NCBI RefSeq assembly: GCF_022549495.1
Contig: NZ_JAKZGD010000002.1
Location: forward strand, 310,001-374,000
Source of the DNA: Acinetobacter sp. ANC 4805
GTDB taxonomy: Bacteria; Pseudomonadota; Gammaproteobacteria; Pseudomonadales; Moraxellaceae
DNA length: 64,000 bases
Reading direction: 5' to 3'
Part shown: in pieces, positions 35,037-43,437 of the stretch
Position numbering within the stretch: the first letter of the stretch is position 1
How the letters are laid out: every line of letters begins with the position of its first letter
Position numbers and translations under genes: made by a program
Notes under the pieces: model-generated
The model's input: the letters and a program-made list of their open reading frames with translations, nothing else
Database searches by the model: none
What the model was told of the DNA's origin: nothing

Positions 35037-36654
35037 TCGCTGTCCATCCATTGACGATAGGGTAGCGTCGTTCACGACTGAATGCACGTGAGCTAATACG
35101 TGGTCCAATCGCACCCTGACGACGCTTGTATTCATTGCGATCGACTAAGCGAATTACTTTTTCGACCACTTCAGCTTCATAGCCTTTTGCAATAATATCT
35201 GCTTGGCTAAGATCTTCTTCGATATAAGCGTATAGAATTGCATCAAGTATGTCATATGCTGGTAAAGAGTCTTGATCTGTTTGATCAGGACGCAATTCAG
35301 CTGAAGGTGGGCGAGTAATCACACGCTCAGGAATCACAGGTATTTCACTTAGCGTATTACGATATTTTGCCAATTCAAAGACGATGGTTTTATAGACGTC
35401 TTTTAATACAGAGAAGCCACCGACCATATCACCATAGAGTGTGCAATAACCGACTGAAATTTCAGACTTGTTACCTGTTGAAAGTACAAGATTCCCAAAT
35501 TTATTAGACAAGCCCATGAGTAAAGTACCACGGGTACGCGCCTGTAAATTTTCTTCAGTTGCGTCAGCAGGTGTATTTCCAAAGAATGGGAATAGGGTTT
35601 GCATGAAGCTATTTACGATTGGATGAATTTCAGCAATACCAAAAGTTACGCCCATGCGACGTGCTTGCTCTGTGGCATCTTCTACACTCATTTGAGAGGT
35701 ATAGGTATAAGGCATCATCACTGCCTGTACTTTCTCTGCACCAATTGCATCAACAGCAATTGCAAGTGTTAATGCCGAATCAATACCACCTGATAAGCCC
35801 AAGATCACACCAGGAAAACCTGAACGTTGCACGTAGTCACGTGTCGCCATGACCAATGCTTGATAGATTTCGGCAAAAGTCTCTACAGCTGGAATTGCAT
35901 CTGCAGTTTTGAATTGTTTTTGCTCTGCATCATATTCAGTCACATAAACAGATTCTTGAAAACTTGGTGCTTGTAATGCGAGTTGACCATTTTTGTTGGT
36001 TACAAAACTTGAACCATCAAAAATAAGATCGTCTTGTCCGCCGACTTGGTTGACATAAACAATATTCAAACTTAGTTGTTTTGCAAGTTCACCTAATGTC
36101 TGAATGCGATGCTGAGGTTTGCCCACTTCATACGGAGATGCATTTAGAACGAGAACAGTTTCAACATTCAGTTGGCTCAGTTGTTTGACGGTATTGAGTG
36201 ACCAGACATCTTCACAAATCAGCACACCAAACTTATGACCTAGATATTCAAAAACTAAATGTTGATGACCATCTTGGAAATAACGTTTTTCATCAAACAC
36301 GCCATAATTAGGTAAGTTTTGTTTGTTATAAACACCTAAAACCTGACCATCTTTAATTACTGCTGCTGAGTTGTAGCGATGACCATCTTCTGTTTGGTGA
36401 ACAAAACCAAACACCATAACGATATCTTTCACTTCACTTAATTGAGCAAACGCTTTTTGAGTACGTTTTTGTAAATTTGGGCGAAGTAATAAGTCTTCAG
36501 CAGGATAACCTAGCGTGGAGAGTTCAGGGAAGATGATCAGATCAGCCTGTTGTTGTTTCGCTAAATTTGCTTGCTCAACCATCTTTTGAGTGTTTGCGTC
36601 AACATTGCCAATATGCGGAGAAAATTGAGCAAGGGCAATTTTAAAATTTTTCAT
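35029..36654 (-). CDS. nadE: Glutamine-dependent NAD+ synthase
   Basis: NadE amidates deamido-NAD to NAD+ with ATP, taking ammonia from glutamine. The N-terminal nitrilase-type glutaminase domain shows the Glu44 / Lys111 / Cys147 triad (FPELS, NKQNLPNYG, ICEDVWS). The C-terminal synthetase has the PP-loop LGLSGGIDSALTLA near residue 285. The 541-residue length fits the two-domain bacterial type. It is the first gene of a two-gene unit. A long AT-rich region lies upstream. Confidence 0.95.
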   Translation of the reverse strand: MKNFKIALAQFSPHIGNVDANTQKMVEQANLAKQQQADLIIFPELSTLGYPAEDLLLRPNLQKRTQKAFAQLSEVKDIVMVFGFVHQTEDGHRYNSAAVIKDGQVLGVYNKQNLPNYGVFDEKRYFQDGHQHLVFEYLGHKFGVLICEDVWSLNTVKQLSQLNVETVLVLNASPYEVGKPQHRIQTLGELAKQLSLNIVYVNQVGGQDDLIFDGSSFVTNKNGQLALQAPSFQESVYVTEYDAEQKQFKTADAIPAVETFAEIYQALVMATRDYVQRSGFPGVILGLSGGIDSALTLAIAVDAIGAEKVQAVMMPYTYTSQMSVEDATEQARRMGVTFGIAEIHPIVNSFMQTLFPFFGNTPADATEENLQARTRGTLLMGLSNKFGNLVLSTGNKSEISVGYCTLYGDMVGGFSVLKDVYKTIVFELAKYRNTLSEIPVIPERVITRPPSAELRPDQTDQDSLPAYDILDAILYAYIEEDLSQADIIAKGYEAEVVEKVIRLVDRNEYKRRQGAIGPRISSRAFSRERRYPIVNGWTAND

Positions 36655-37234
36655 TCAAACCTAATCCTAAGTCTTAACAAGTGCTGATATACAAGATTTT
36701 GATTTATATAAGTATAGTTTTAAAAACGATTGTATATCATGGTGCTAAACATTCTGTATCTTAAAGAAAAATGACAAGTTTACTAATATATACTAAATGT
36801 GCATTTTTCTGCGTAAAAATAACAAGTTTTTCTGTATAAAATACGAAGATCTGTTGATAAATTTTAGCTTTTCTAGTTGTTTGTGTTGTTACGGTACTTG
36901 ATTTAAAAAAATTTTTAACATAACAGAATAAATTTTTTTCATCTTATTTTTTCATAATTAAATGACGTACTTATTACGATAAAGACATGTTGCTGGAAAG
37001 TATAAAAAATAAAAAAAGACCAAAATTTAATTGATTTATGATTTTCATATAATTTTATTTTGTTTTAATTCAATATTTTAAATTCATTGATTGCTTTTTA
37101 TACCATTTGTCGGGAAAGTTTTTCTACCACTTGAGTGTACGCATGTACACTGCTATTATCCTAATCAATGTGAACATTTGTACACTGTAATTTAAATCAG
37201 GTATGTGAGAAACATACAAAACGAGGTAGTAGAT
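36655..37234. promoter_or_regulatory. Long AT-rich gene-free region with palindromic operator-like sites
   Basis: Between nadE and the microprotein tandem there is no coding sequence. At 37135-37150 lies GTGTAC-GCAT-GTACAC, and 35 bases later a half site, TTTGTACACTG, at 37177-37187. The repeated TGTACACTG core ends about 50 bases before the first microprotein start, so it probably binds a regulator of that transcript. The rest is an A/T-rich leader with no clear element. Confidence 0.45.
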
Positions 37235-37333
37235 ATGTCAGTTTTATTATTTCCTGTAGTTGCATTTGGTTTGGCTGTTGTCGTTGGTCGTATTGGTACG
37301 GTGATGTTCCAAGAGCAAGACAAACAATCTTAA
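37235..37333 (+). CDS. Membrane microprotein, copy 1 (32 residues)
   Basis: MSVLLFPVVAFGLAVVVGRI followed by GTVMFQEQDKQS: one membrane-spanning segment and a short charged tail. A good ribosome-binding site (ACGAGGTAG) precedes the ATG. The next gene, 40 bases later, encodes the same 30 residues with several silent codon changes (for example GTT/GTG, CGT/GGG contexts), which is evidence that the protein is under selection. Too short for most gene finders. Function unknown. Confidence 0.75.
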   Translation: MSVLLFPVVAFGLAVVVGRIGTVMFQEQDKQS

Positions 37334-37373
37334 TTACAAGCAAACACTTATTGTTATTCGTGGGGTAGAGATT

Positions 37374-37466
37374 ATGTCAGTTTTATTATTTCCTGTAGTT
37401 GCATTTGGTTTAGCTGTGGTTGTGGGGCGTATTGGTACAGTAATGTTCCAAGAGCAAGACAAATAA
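37374..37466 (+). CDS. Membrane microprotein, copy 2 (30 residues)
   Basis: Identical to copy 1 through residue 30 and two residues shorter. It is preceded by GGGGTAGAG as ribosome-binding site. The upstream spacer differs from that of copy 1, so the duplication is not brand new. No terminator separates the copies, and all three genes are probably on one transcript. Confidence 0.75.
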   Translation: MSVLLFPVVAFGLAVVVGRIGTVMFQEQDK

Positions 37467-37517
37467 GTTTGAAACTTGGTCAGTCAATTAAAACTTTTTT
37501 ATATTAAAGAGGTAAAA

Positions 37518-37688
37518 ATGATGGTGATTTCAACGATTTTATTTCCTGTGATTGCATTTGGATTAGCAATTGGTGTGGGGCGTATTGGTACAATTATTAT
37601 GGATGATATACGCAAAGATATGGATTTTACTGCTGGTGTGGACGCTCATGAACTCAAATCTGAGGTACGCAAAAGTTCTGTTGCATAA
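37518..37688 (+). CDS. Membrane microprotein, copy 3 with C-terminal extension (56 residues)
   Basis: The core STILFPVIAFGLAIGVGRIG parallels copies 1 and 2, followed by a charged tail (DDIRKDMDFTAGVDAHELK). The open frame extends to 37476, but ATG 37518 has AAAGAGGT upstream and aligns with the other copies. All share FP-V/I-hydrophobic-GRIGT, which suggests a family of small inner-membrane proteins, perhaps subunits or regulators of a larger membrane complex. That role is speculation. Confidence 0.75.
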   Translation: MMVISTILFPVIAFGLAIGVGRIGTIIMDDIRKDMDFTAGVDAHELKSEVRKSSVA

Positions 37689-37711
37689 AACAGATTGCGA
37701 TTTTTTAACTT

Positions 37712-37745
37712 AAAAGCCCTGTTATTTATATCACAGGGCTTTTTT
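37712..37745 (+). terminator. Terminator of the microprotein operon
   Basis: AAAAGCCCTGT and ACAGGGCTTTTTT around a ten-base loop. Confidence 0.9.
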
Positions 37746-37958
37746 ATGGGCTCAGAATAATATTTGAAATCTTCTTTAGAAAAATATCTCGTGCAATGTC
37801 ACCTTGCTGTTCAATATTGTAATTCCTAAAAGCTTTGCCTTGTATAAATGTATATTTATACGGGTTATATTTTTTAAAACTGAGATAATAGCCTACTTGT
37901 AAAAACATCCCTTTTAGAATGACATGTGTTCCTTGTTGGAATTGTAAAATGTGGGCTA
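37744..37958 (-). pseudogene. C-terminal half of a disrupted HExxH metallopeptidase-like gene
   Basis: From the junction at about 37958 the minus strand reads LAHILQFQQGTHVILKG through to NIEQQGDIARDIF and a stop. Its other half is at 61776-62079. Joined across the element they restore FIHE-LAHILQF, the zinc-site HELAH, in frame. An apparent start (MSINNK) is supplied by the element's end sequence, so a short chimeric product is possible. The family resembles what is often called Vgr-related or DUF4157-like; the function is unknown. Confidence 0.85.
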
Positions 37959-37961
37959 ATT

Positions 37962-37972
37962 TACCTACAAGT
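37962..37972 (+). repeat. Left terminal inverted repeat of island 2
   Basis: TACCTACAAGT, matching (one mismatch) the inverse at 61762-61772. Subterminal GTCCATTTTT copies follow at 38030-38039 and 38074-38083; the right end has one at 61719-61727. They are probable recombinase sites. Confidence 0.6.
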
Positions 37973-37989
37973 TTATTGTTGATGGACAT

Positions 37990-38264
37990 TATAAATTAAG
38001 AGGTTACAAGCATTAAGTTCAAAAAATGTGTCCATTTTTAAAATTATTTGGATGTACAAAATTAGATATTTCAGTCCATTTTTGGCACTGTTCTTTTTGA
38101 TTAAAAAATATACTATCAAGTTGTGGTTTGTATATTTCTACACAAATGAACAATAAGTATTATGAGTATAAGAACAATGATTTTTCTATAACTCGGACAC
38201 TTTGACTTGTTAAAAAGATATCTTAGTGAATCATACCGATTTTATCGGAGACAGGTTATTTAAG
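37990..38264. other. Left subterminal region of island 2, no gene seen
   Basis: AT-rich sequence with the two GTCCATTTTT direct repeats and a small CCGAT-TTT-ATCGG hairpin near 38237-38249, close to the IS remnant. No open frame of note. Confidence 0.4.
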
Positions 38265-38600
38265 TTAGGCTGCCAAATCTAACACATCTACTTTGGTATA
38301 GTACATTGCTTCAAACTGAAATGGCGAAACATACCCAATCGCACTATGCAATCGTGTCTTGTTAATCCAATCTACCTAGTTCAAAGTTGCAAGTTCAACG
38401 TCAGAGCTAAACCTGCTCAATCAGATTCCAGATATTCAACTACCTCCATTTGGTCCATTCACCGTTTCAACTGAAGTAAGCGTAATACTCGTTCTTTGAT
38501 TTCAGGGGGAGTTGAATTTTGTGATTAAAGTATTCTCTCAAGAAAATAGCTCTCCGACAATCTCAGTATGATTCAAACTTGTTTTTAAAACTACTGCAAA
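38265..38600 (-). pseudogene. Decayed IS3-family transposase remnant
   Basis: The minus strand encodes the last 38 or so residues of an IS3-type OrfB: VDWINKTRLHSAIGYVSPFQ through FEAMYYTKVDVLDLAA and a stop. Upstream of that come broken fragments (for example STPPEIKERVLRLLQLKR, an OrfA-like piece) with stops and frameshifts. No terminal repeats or second end are intact. It is an old insertion at the left end of the element, unrelated in sequence to the intact IS at 50528. Confidence 0.6.
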
Positions 38601-38660
38601 CTAAACTTTATATGCTTATAATTTATAACAACAATCATACTTCAAATAAGACGGTAACTC

Positions 38661-41600
38661 ATGATAAGAATTCTTCATTTTTCGGATCTTCATCTTCACA
38701 CTAACTATGATCAAGAAAAAGTCTTAGAAAGTTTCTTAAAAGACATACAATCTAATGGTACTTTCGATCTAGTTGTTTGTTCTGGAGATATAGCAGCTCG
38801 CGGGAACTTCCAAAAAGATAATATTTTAGCTTTTTTTTCAAAAATTAAAGAAATAGTTGGAAAAAAAATTCCTATAGTCACATGTCCTGGTAATCACGAC
38901 ATAAATCTAAAAAAAAGAAAATCTATATATGATGTGATGTACAACAATGTCACTTCATATACTAAAGCCAATACTTTTTTTAATGACCTCCATAATGAAC
39001 CTGATTCGAACATACTAGGACACCTAAAAGACTATAATGAAATTGCATCTGAAATTACTTTAGAGAATTTAGAAAACAAGATATTTTTCACCAAGGAAGT
39101 TGATATTTGCCAGAAAAAAGTTGGAATTGCGTCTTTAAACAGTGCTTGGTTTACTAAAGGTGGGGGTAGAAATGATTATGGCAATTTATATATCGCACAG
39201 CATCAAGTTGAGCGAGCAGCTGATGAAATACGTGATTGTGAACTTAAAATTGCCGTTTTACATCACCCACTAGATTGGATATCACCTGATGAAAAAACTT
39301 ATATACAAAATACTTTGACAAATAATTTTGATTTACTACTTTGCGGACATATGCACAACAATAGTGCTTCGACTATTGCTTCAAATTTGGGAAGCTTATT
39401 TGTAAGTAATACTGGATGTATTTATGAAAATAGGCAATACTTTAATGGATATTCAATAATAGAAATCCAAGAAGGCAGTATCCGAACTATTGCTAGAGAA
39501 TATTATGATCAAAGAAATACGTTCGATAAGTCTATAAGGTTTAGCTCTGACTCTACTACACTCTTTAGTTTTGAAAAAAAAAAGGAAATTAGTTTGATTA
39601 GTGGCGAAATAATTCGGCATATTAATCTAACAACTAACCAAAAGTTATTATCAACAAATTCAGGTGTTGCCCCACAGGAATTATCTACAATTTTTGTGGA
39701 ACCACCTTTATCACATACAAGTGAAAAAGAGTACTATGCATTAGCTGGAAACTCTGAAAAATCTAAACTCACGACTTTAGATGAATTATATAAAAGTGAT
39801 GGGAATATCATTTTTTTTGGGAAAAGAGAATCTGGAAAAAGTACTTTATTAAACTTTATTATAACAAATGAGTTCCAAAAAATATATCCTCAGGCTCAGT
39901 TAGGAATCGTAATTGATTTAGAAAAGGCAAGAATTAATGACAAGAATATAACTCGTTCAAGTATTTTGACAGCAGCAATAAATTTTTTAGATGGTATTTT
40001 AAATAAGAGGGAATTAATAGAATTATTAACCTCGGGTTCCATGTTGGTTGCTTTCGACAATCTGAGTCTTAAAAATAAAAATGATGAACGGACGATAAAT
40101 TCATTCATCACAGAGTTTAGCTCTTCGAAATATATTGCTTCTGCGACTGAACCAGAAATGCAACTTAGTGAGTTTACCTATAATAAAGATTTTTTTAAGA
40201 ATCAAATACACATTCACTCTTTCAAGAAATATCATACAGAGAAGCTAATTCAAAACTGGTTTATTGATGACTTAGAAGCAAGCCAAAATAATATAAAACT
40301 TGTCAATAAACTTATAGATCAACTAAATGTTCCATCAACGCCATTCCTAATATCTATGTTATTATGGGTTGTTGAAAAAAATAAAAATAACTCACATCTC
40401 TTCAATGAAGCTTCTGTTGTTCAAGTACTAATTGAGGGTTTATTAAATAAATTTGGTGAGGAAAAGAAAAGAGAGGATTTTGACTCAACAAATATTAGCC
40501 ACTTTCTAAAACAATTTTCATATTATCTAGATAGTAGAAAATTAACCAATATTTCAATAGCAGATTTTGATAAGTTCAAGATACAGTATTTTGCTGATCT
40601 AGGTCTTCACTCTAAAGAAAACTTAAGAACAGAATTAATTGAAAAAGGGTTATTATATGGTGATTCAAATTTGATTGGATTTAAATTTGATTGCTTTCGA
40701 TCTTTCTTTTTAGCTGAACATTTTAATAATAATGAAGATTTTTGGCTTAATATTATTAATAACAATCAAATACAAGACTATTCTATTGAGTTTGAATACT
40801 ATTCTGGAATATATAGAGATAAAGAAAGATTACTTGTTGAATTTCATAATGCAATCAAAAAAATATTTAGTACGGTAAATTTTAATGCGAATGAACTCTC
40901 TTTAGAAAATGAAACAGGTATATTGCTATCAGAATCTATATTTGGTGATATCTCCTTAAAAATTGACTCTCATAATGAGCACCAAAATGAAGAAATAATT
41001 TTAGATACTCCTAACAGAGCATCTATTGATCATTCAGTTAGTCGAGAAAAAATTAAAACACCTAATGATTCAGAGCATTTTAATGCATTAGTAGCTTTAA
41101 AAACCTTTGCAGCCATATTGCGAAATAGCGAATTAGTTCCAAAAAAATTAAAAGAAGATAGTTTGGAAGACTTATTCACATACTGGGATCAAGTCTTTAG
41201 TTTCCTCCTATCAATAGTAAAGAATGATTTTGATGTAATAAAACCTGATGATATAAACCCAGAAGAAGAACAAGATATTAAGCAGTTTTTTACACTTGTG
41301 ATTACTTTTGTTTATTCCTATGTGATTGTTGAAAAATCATCATCACCTAAAATGAAAGTTTTTTTTGAGAAATATTTTGAATCAAAAAATAGTGGGCATA
41401 GAGCATTAGCTATCCTATGTTATATTGATATTGATATTAAAAAATCAATAGAAGTCACAAAAAAATCCCTTCCATTTTTTAATAAAAAATCATTTTATTT
41501 GCAAGCTATTTATATATTTTATTTACACAAATTTTTTGAAAATAGTAAATCAAAGGAAATTACAAATGCGATAAAATTAATATTAGCTGAAATATCTTTT

Positions 41601-41714
41601 ACAATGAGTGGTGAAAACAATTTTCAAAAAACAGGCATAATGAATCAGACAATATCTCGTCTTGAGGATCAAAAAAATAAGATAAAACATCAAGAAAAAA
41701 TGGATATTAATTGA
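38661..41714 (+). CDS. Metallophosphoesterase fused to a P-loop (STAND-like) NTPase, putative defence protein
   Basis: Residues 1-270 are a calcineurin-like phosphoesterase with all metal motifs: Asp9/His11 (FSDLHLH), Asp43 (SGD), Asn78-His79-Asp80 (GNHD), His201/His202, and GHMH at 229-232. A P-loop follows at 387-395 (GKRESGKST) with a Walker-B-like VAFDN at 463-467. The remaining 550 residues are helical and variable, the usual sensor layout of STAND/NACHT proteins. The inferred logic is phage sensing, ATP-driven assembly, then nucleotide or nucleic-acid cleavage. It stands alone with its own terminator. The substrate is unknown. Confidence 0.75.
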   Translation: MIRILHFSDLHLHTNYDQEKVLESFLKDIQSNGTFDLVVCSGDIAARGNFQKDNILAFFSKIKEIVGKKIPIVTCPGNHDINLKKRKSIYDVMYNNVTSYTKANTFFNDLHNEPDSNILGHLKDYNEIASEITLENLENKIFFTKEVDICQKKVGIASLNSAWFTKGGGRNDYGNLYIAQHQVERAADEIRDCELKIAVLHHPLDWISPDEKTYIQNTLTNNFDLLLCGHMHNNSASTIASNLGSLFVSNTGCIYENRQYFNGYSIIEIQEGSIRTIAREYYDQRNTFDKSIRFSSDSTTLFSFEKKKEISLISGEIIRHINLTTNQKLLSTNSGVAPQELSTIFVEPPLSHTSEKEYYALAGNSEKSKLTTLDELYKSDGNIIFFGKRESGKSTLLNFIITNEFQKIYPQAQLGIVIDLEKARINDKNITRSSILTAAINFLDGILNKRELIELLTSGSMLVAFDNLSLKNKNDERTINSFITEFSSSKYIASATEPEMQLSEFTYNKDFFKNQIHIHSFKKYHTEKLIQNWFIDDLEASQNNIKLVNKLIDQLNVPSTPFLISMLLWVVEKNKNNSHLFNEASVVQVLIEGLLNKFGEEKKREDFDSTNISHFLKQFSYYLDSRKLTNISIADFDKFKIQYFADLGLHSKENLRTELIEKGLLYGDSNLIGFKFDCFRSFFLAEHFNNNEDFWLNIINNNQIQDYSIEFEYYSGIYRDKERLLVEFHNAIKKIFSTVNFNANELSLENETGILLSESIFGDISLKIDSHNEHQNEEIILDTPNRASIDHSVSREKIKTPNDSEHFNALVALKTFAAILRNSELVPKKLKEDSLEDLFTYWDQVFSFLLSIVKNDFDVIKPDDINPEEEQDIKQFFTLVITFVYSYVIVEKSSSPKMKVFFEKYFESKNSGHRALAILCYIDIDIKKSIEVTKKSLPFFNKKSFYLQAIYIFYLHKFFENSKSKEITNAIKLILAEISFTMSGENNFQKTGIMNQTISRLEDQKNKIKHQEKMDIN

Positions 41715-41736
41715 TTTTATTGCAATTAAATCATAA

Positions 41737-41780
41737 GGATTTAGGTTTATAGTTTGGAAACCTAAATCCTAAATTTTTTT
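41737..41780 (+). terminator. Terminator after the phosphoesterase-NTPase gene
   Basis: GGATTTAGGTTT / AAACCTAAATCC is a 12-base stem, followed by TAAATTTTTTT. Confidence 0.93.
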
Positions 41781-42115
41781 GTAATCTAATATATCATTTC
41801 GTTAAATTATACTTGATATGTATCATCCTCTTTCAAAATTATTTTAGACTTTACCCTTAAAGCCTCAGCATAAGATAATTGATGGCCTGCTATTACCCAC
41901 ACAATAACATTTTAGGGTCTTTAAAACCCGCTAGATTTACAATTGTTTGTTCTAAGTTTTCTTTTCGCTTTTGATTCAATAATTTTGATTTTTCAATGCA
42001 AGATAATCAATTTGTTTAGATCAGTAATTTTGTTTCACATATTACATTTATCGGTAGTCCACTAATTTCACTTAAAAATTTGCTACTAAAAAATATTACT
42101 GCTCAATCTCTACTT
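41781..42115. other. Gene-free stretch with a possible gene fragment
   Basis: On the minus strand about 41905-41990 reads LLNQKRKENLEQTIVNLAGF and then KDPKMLLCG and a stop. This looks like the decayed end of a protein, but no start or neighbouring frame supports it. Otherwise AT-rich, with nothing recognised. Confidence 0.25.
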
Positions 42116-42445
42116 TCAACTTAGATTATTTATGGAAGGATTACCAAAAGGGATGGGGATAGGCTTAGCATTAATAATCATGTCTTTAGTGATATTTTCA
42201 ATCCGTTTCTTAATTCCAAAGATAGCTATTTTAATATCATTATCTAAGTATAAAACCTTTGGAAATTCAGAACATTGCCCAATAAATATCTGTTTTTCTT
42301 CTGACCATTCAACACAGTAATGATAAATTTTTAGATACTGATCTCTTATAAGCAAGGCACGACACAATTCCGATGCTTGCTTAGCATCAGCCCTCAAGCT
42401 ATTGATCTCTTGGTGAGTGAGATAGTATTCGTCTTGTATAGCCAT
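42116..42445 (-). CDS. HicB-like antitoxin-fold protein
   Basis: A 109-residue protein. After an N-terminal helix (residues 1-35) comes a HicB-type fold: YHYCVEWSEEKQIFIGQCSE, then FPKVLYLDNDIKIAIFGIKK and a final helix plus a PIPIPFG tail. HicB proteins normally neutralise a HicA toxin, but no HicA-like gene is adjacent on either strand. It is therefore an orphan or has a different role. AAGGATCT precedes the ATG. Confidence 0.6.
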   Translation of the reverse strand: MAIQDEYYLTHQEINSLRADAKQASELCRALLIRDQYLKIYHYCVEWSEEKQIFIGQCSEFPKVLYLDNDIKIAIFGIKKRIENITKDMIINAKPIPIPFGNPSINNLS

Positions 42446-42789
42446 AGATCCTTAAACCAATAAACAATTAATTAATAAATTTTTTTTAAATAAAAGAAAG
42501 AAATGTACAGAAAATTAGAAACACATGACTTAAAAACACGAAAGCTCGAACATGAATGTCGAGCCTCGGAATTGGGGTAGTTTTATAAAAATTACTCCCT
42601 AGAAGTATACTAGGTATTTTTTGATGAATAGTCAAGTTTAAAGCCTAAGATTCTATTTGTAATATATCTTTGAATAGTATTTAACACGTTGATTCCACTC
42701 AGATTTAGTTGCATAAATATGATTTAACGATTTGCTATGAATAATCATACTTTTACAATCTTTAATATGAATACTTGGCCACTTTAAGA
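42446..42789. other. Gene-free stretch downstream of the STAND operon
   Basis: AT-rich, apart from a GC-richer hairpin at 42544-42564. The minus strand at 42660-42780 has a stop-free run of about 45 codons without a usable start, considered noise or a remnant. Confidence 0.35.
42544..42564 (-). terminator. Possible terminator for the STAND operon
   Basis: GCTCGA / TCGAGC around a nine-base loop. On the minus strand it is followed by TTTCGTGTTTTT. It lies about 225 bases after the last gene, which is far. Confidence 0.45.
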
Positions 42790-43437
42790 CTAAGAGGTTA
42801 GTTTTTCCTCATAAGTGTTTTTTAAATCTGCTAAGGCATTAATTAGTGCGTTTATTTTTGAAATATTATTTTTGATGATCTCATGTTCTTGATCTTGGCT
42901 AGATTGATCACTATAAAATTTATTGAACAAATTTTCATAAGCATCAAATCCCTCAATTTTCCCGATAAGTTCAGCAATTTCTTGATTATCAGTTTCATTA
43001 AGTTCATAACCTTTAAGTATGCAATTCCTTATCAATAGCCTTGATGCTTTATCAAGTTTAAGAGCATAGTTGTACCAATATTTAGGACTAGTCTGATCTG
43101 TAGTTTGTTCTGCATTTCTAAAATTACTTAGTCCTTTGTAGAACACATCATCATTATCTAAATTTAATTTCTGTAAAGTTGAAATTAAAGATTCTATATT
43201 TTTGAAACCACTCTGGGAATGGGACTGCTGATAGCGAAATTCCCATAACTTAAAAATAGTATCTTTAATCTCTAAAGCCGCTATACGCTTTTTTTCAGGA
43301 GAAGCCGATAAATTATATTGTTCAAATAATTCTGCTAGATAGTGCAGTAGCCATTGAGATAGTATATCGTTTTTATTTTCTAGCTTAAATTCTTGTACTA
43401 GCCTTTTCCCTAGTTCGATAAGATTTTCAGTAGACAT
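42790..43437 (-). CDS. Small helical partner of the STAND NTPase
   Basis: A 215-residue charged helical protein with no recognised domain. ATG 43437 is preferred over 43449 because GGAGAT sits seven bases before it. The gene overlaps the end of the giant STAND gene by 11 bases, so the two are translationally coupled. A small companion next to a nuclease-STAND protein is a feature I recall for type III AVAST. Here it may be an accessory or regulator of the main protein. Confidence 0.65.
   Translation of the reverse strand: MSTENLIELGKRLVQEFKLENKNDILSQWLLHYLAELFEQYNLSASPEKKRIAALEIKDTIFKLWEFRYQQSHSQSGFKNIESLISTLQKLNLDNDDVFYKGLSNFRNAEQTTDQTSPKYWYNYALKLDKASRLLIRNCILKGYELNETDNQEIAELIGKIEGFDAYENLFNKFYSDQSSQDQEHEIIKNNISKINALINALADLKNTYEEKLTS

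Noticed and set aside
36914..36940. TTTTTAACATAACAGAATAA, resembling a XerC/XerD (dif-like) site
   Set aside because: Only one half resembles the consensus; the other half does not match.
41905..41990. Minus-strand fragment that looks like a protein C-terminus
   Set aside because: Too short and without an upstream frame to call a gene or pseudogene with confidence.
42660..42780. Stop-free run of about 45 codons on the minus strand after the STAND partner
   Set aside because: No start codon at the right place and no similarity recognised; treated as a remnant or chance.
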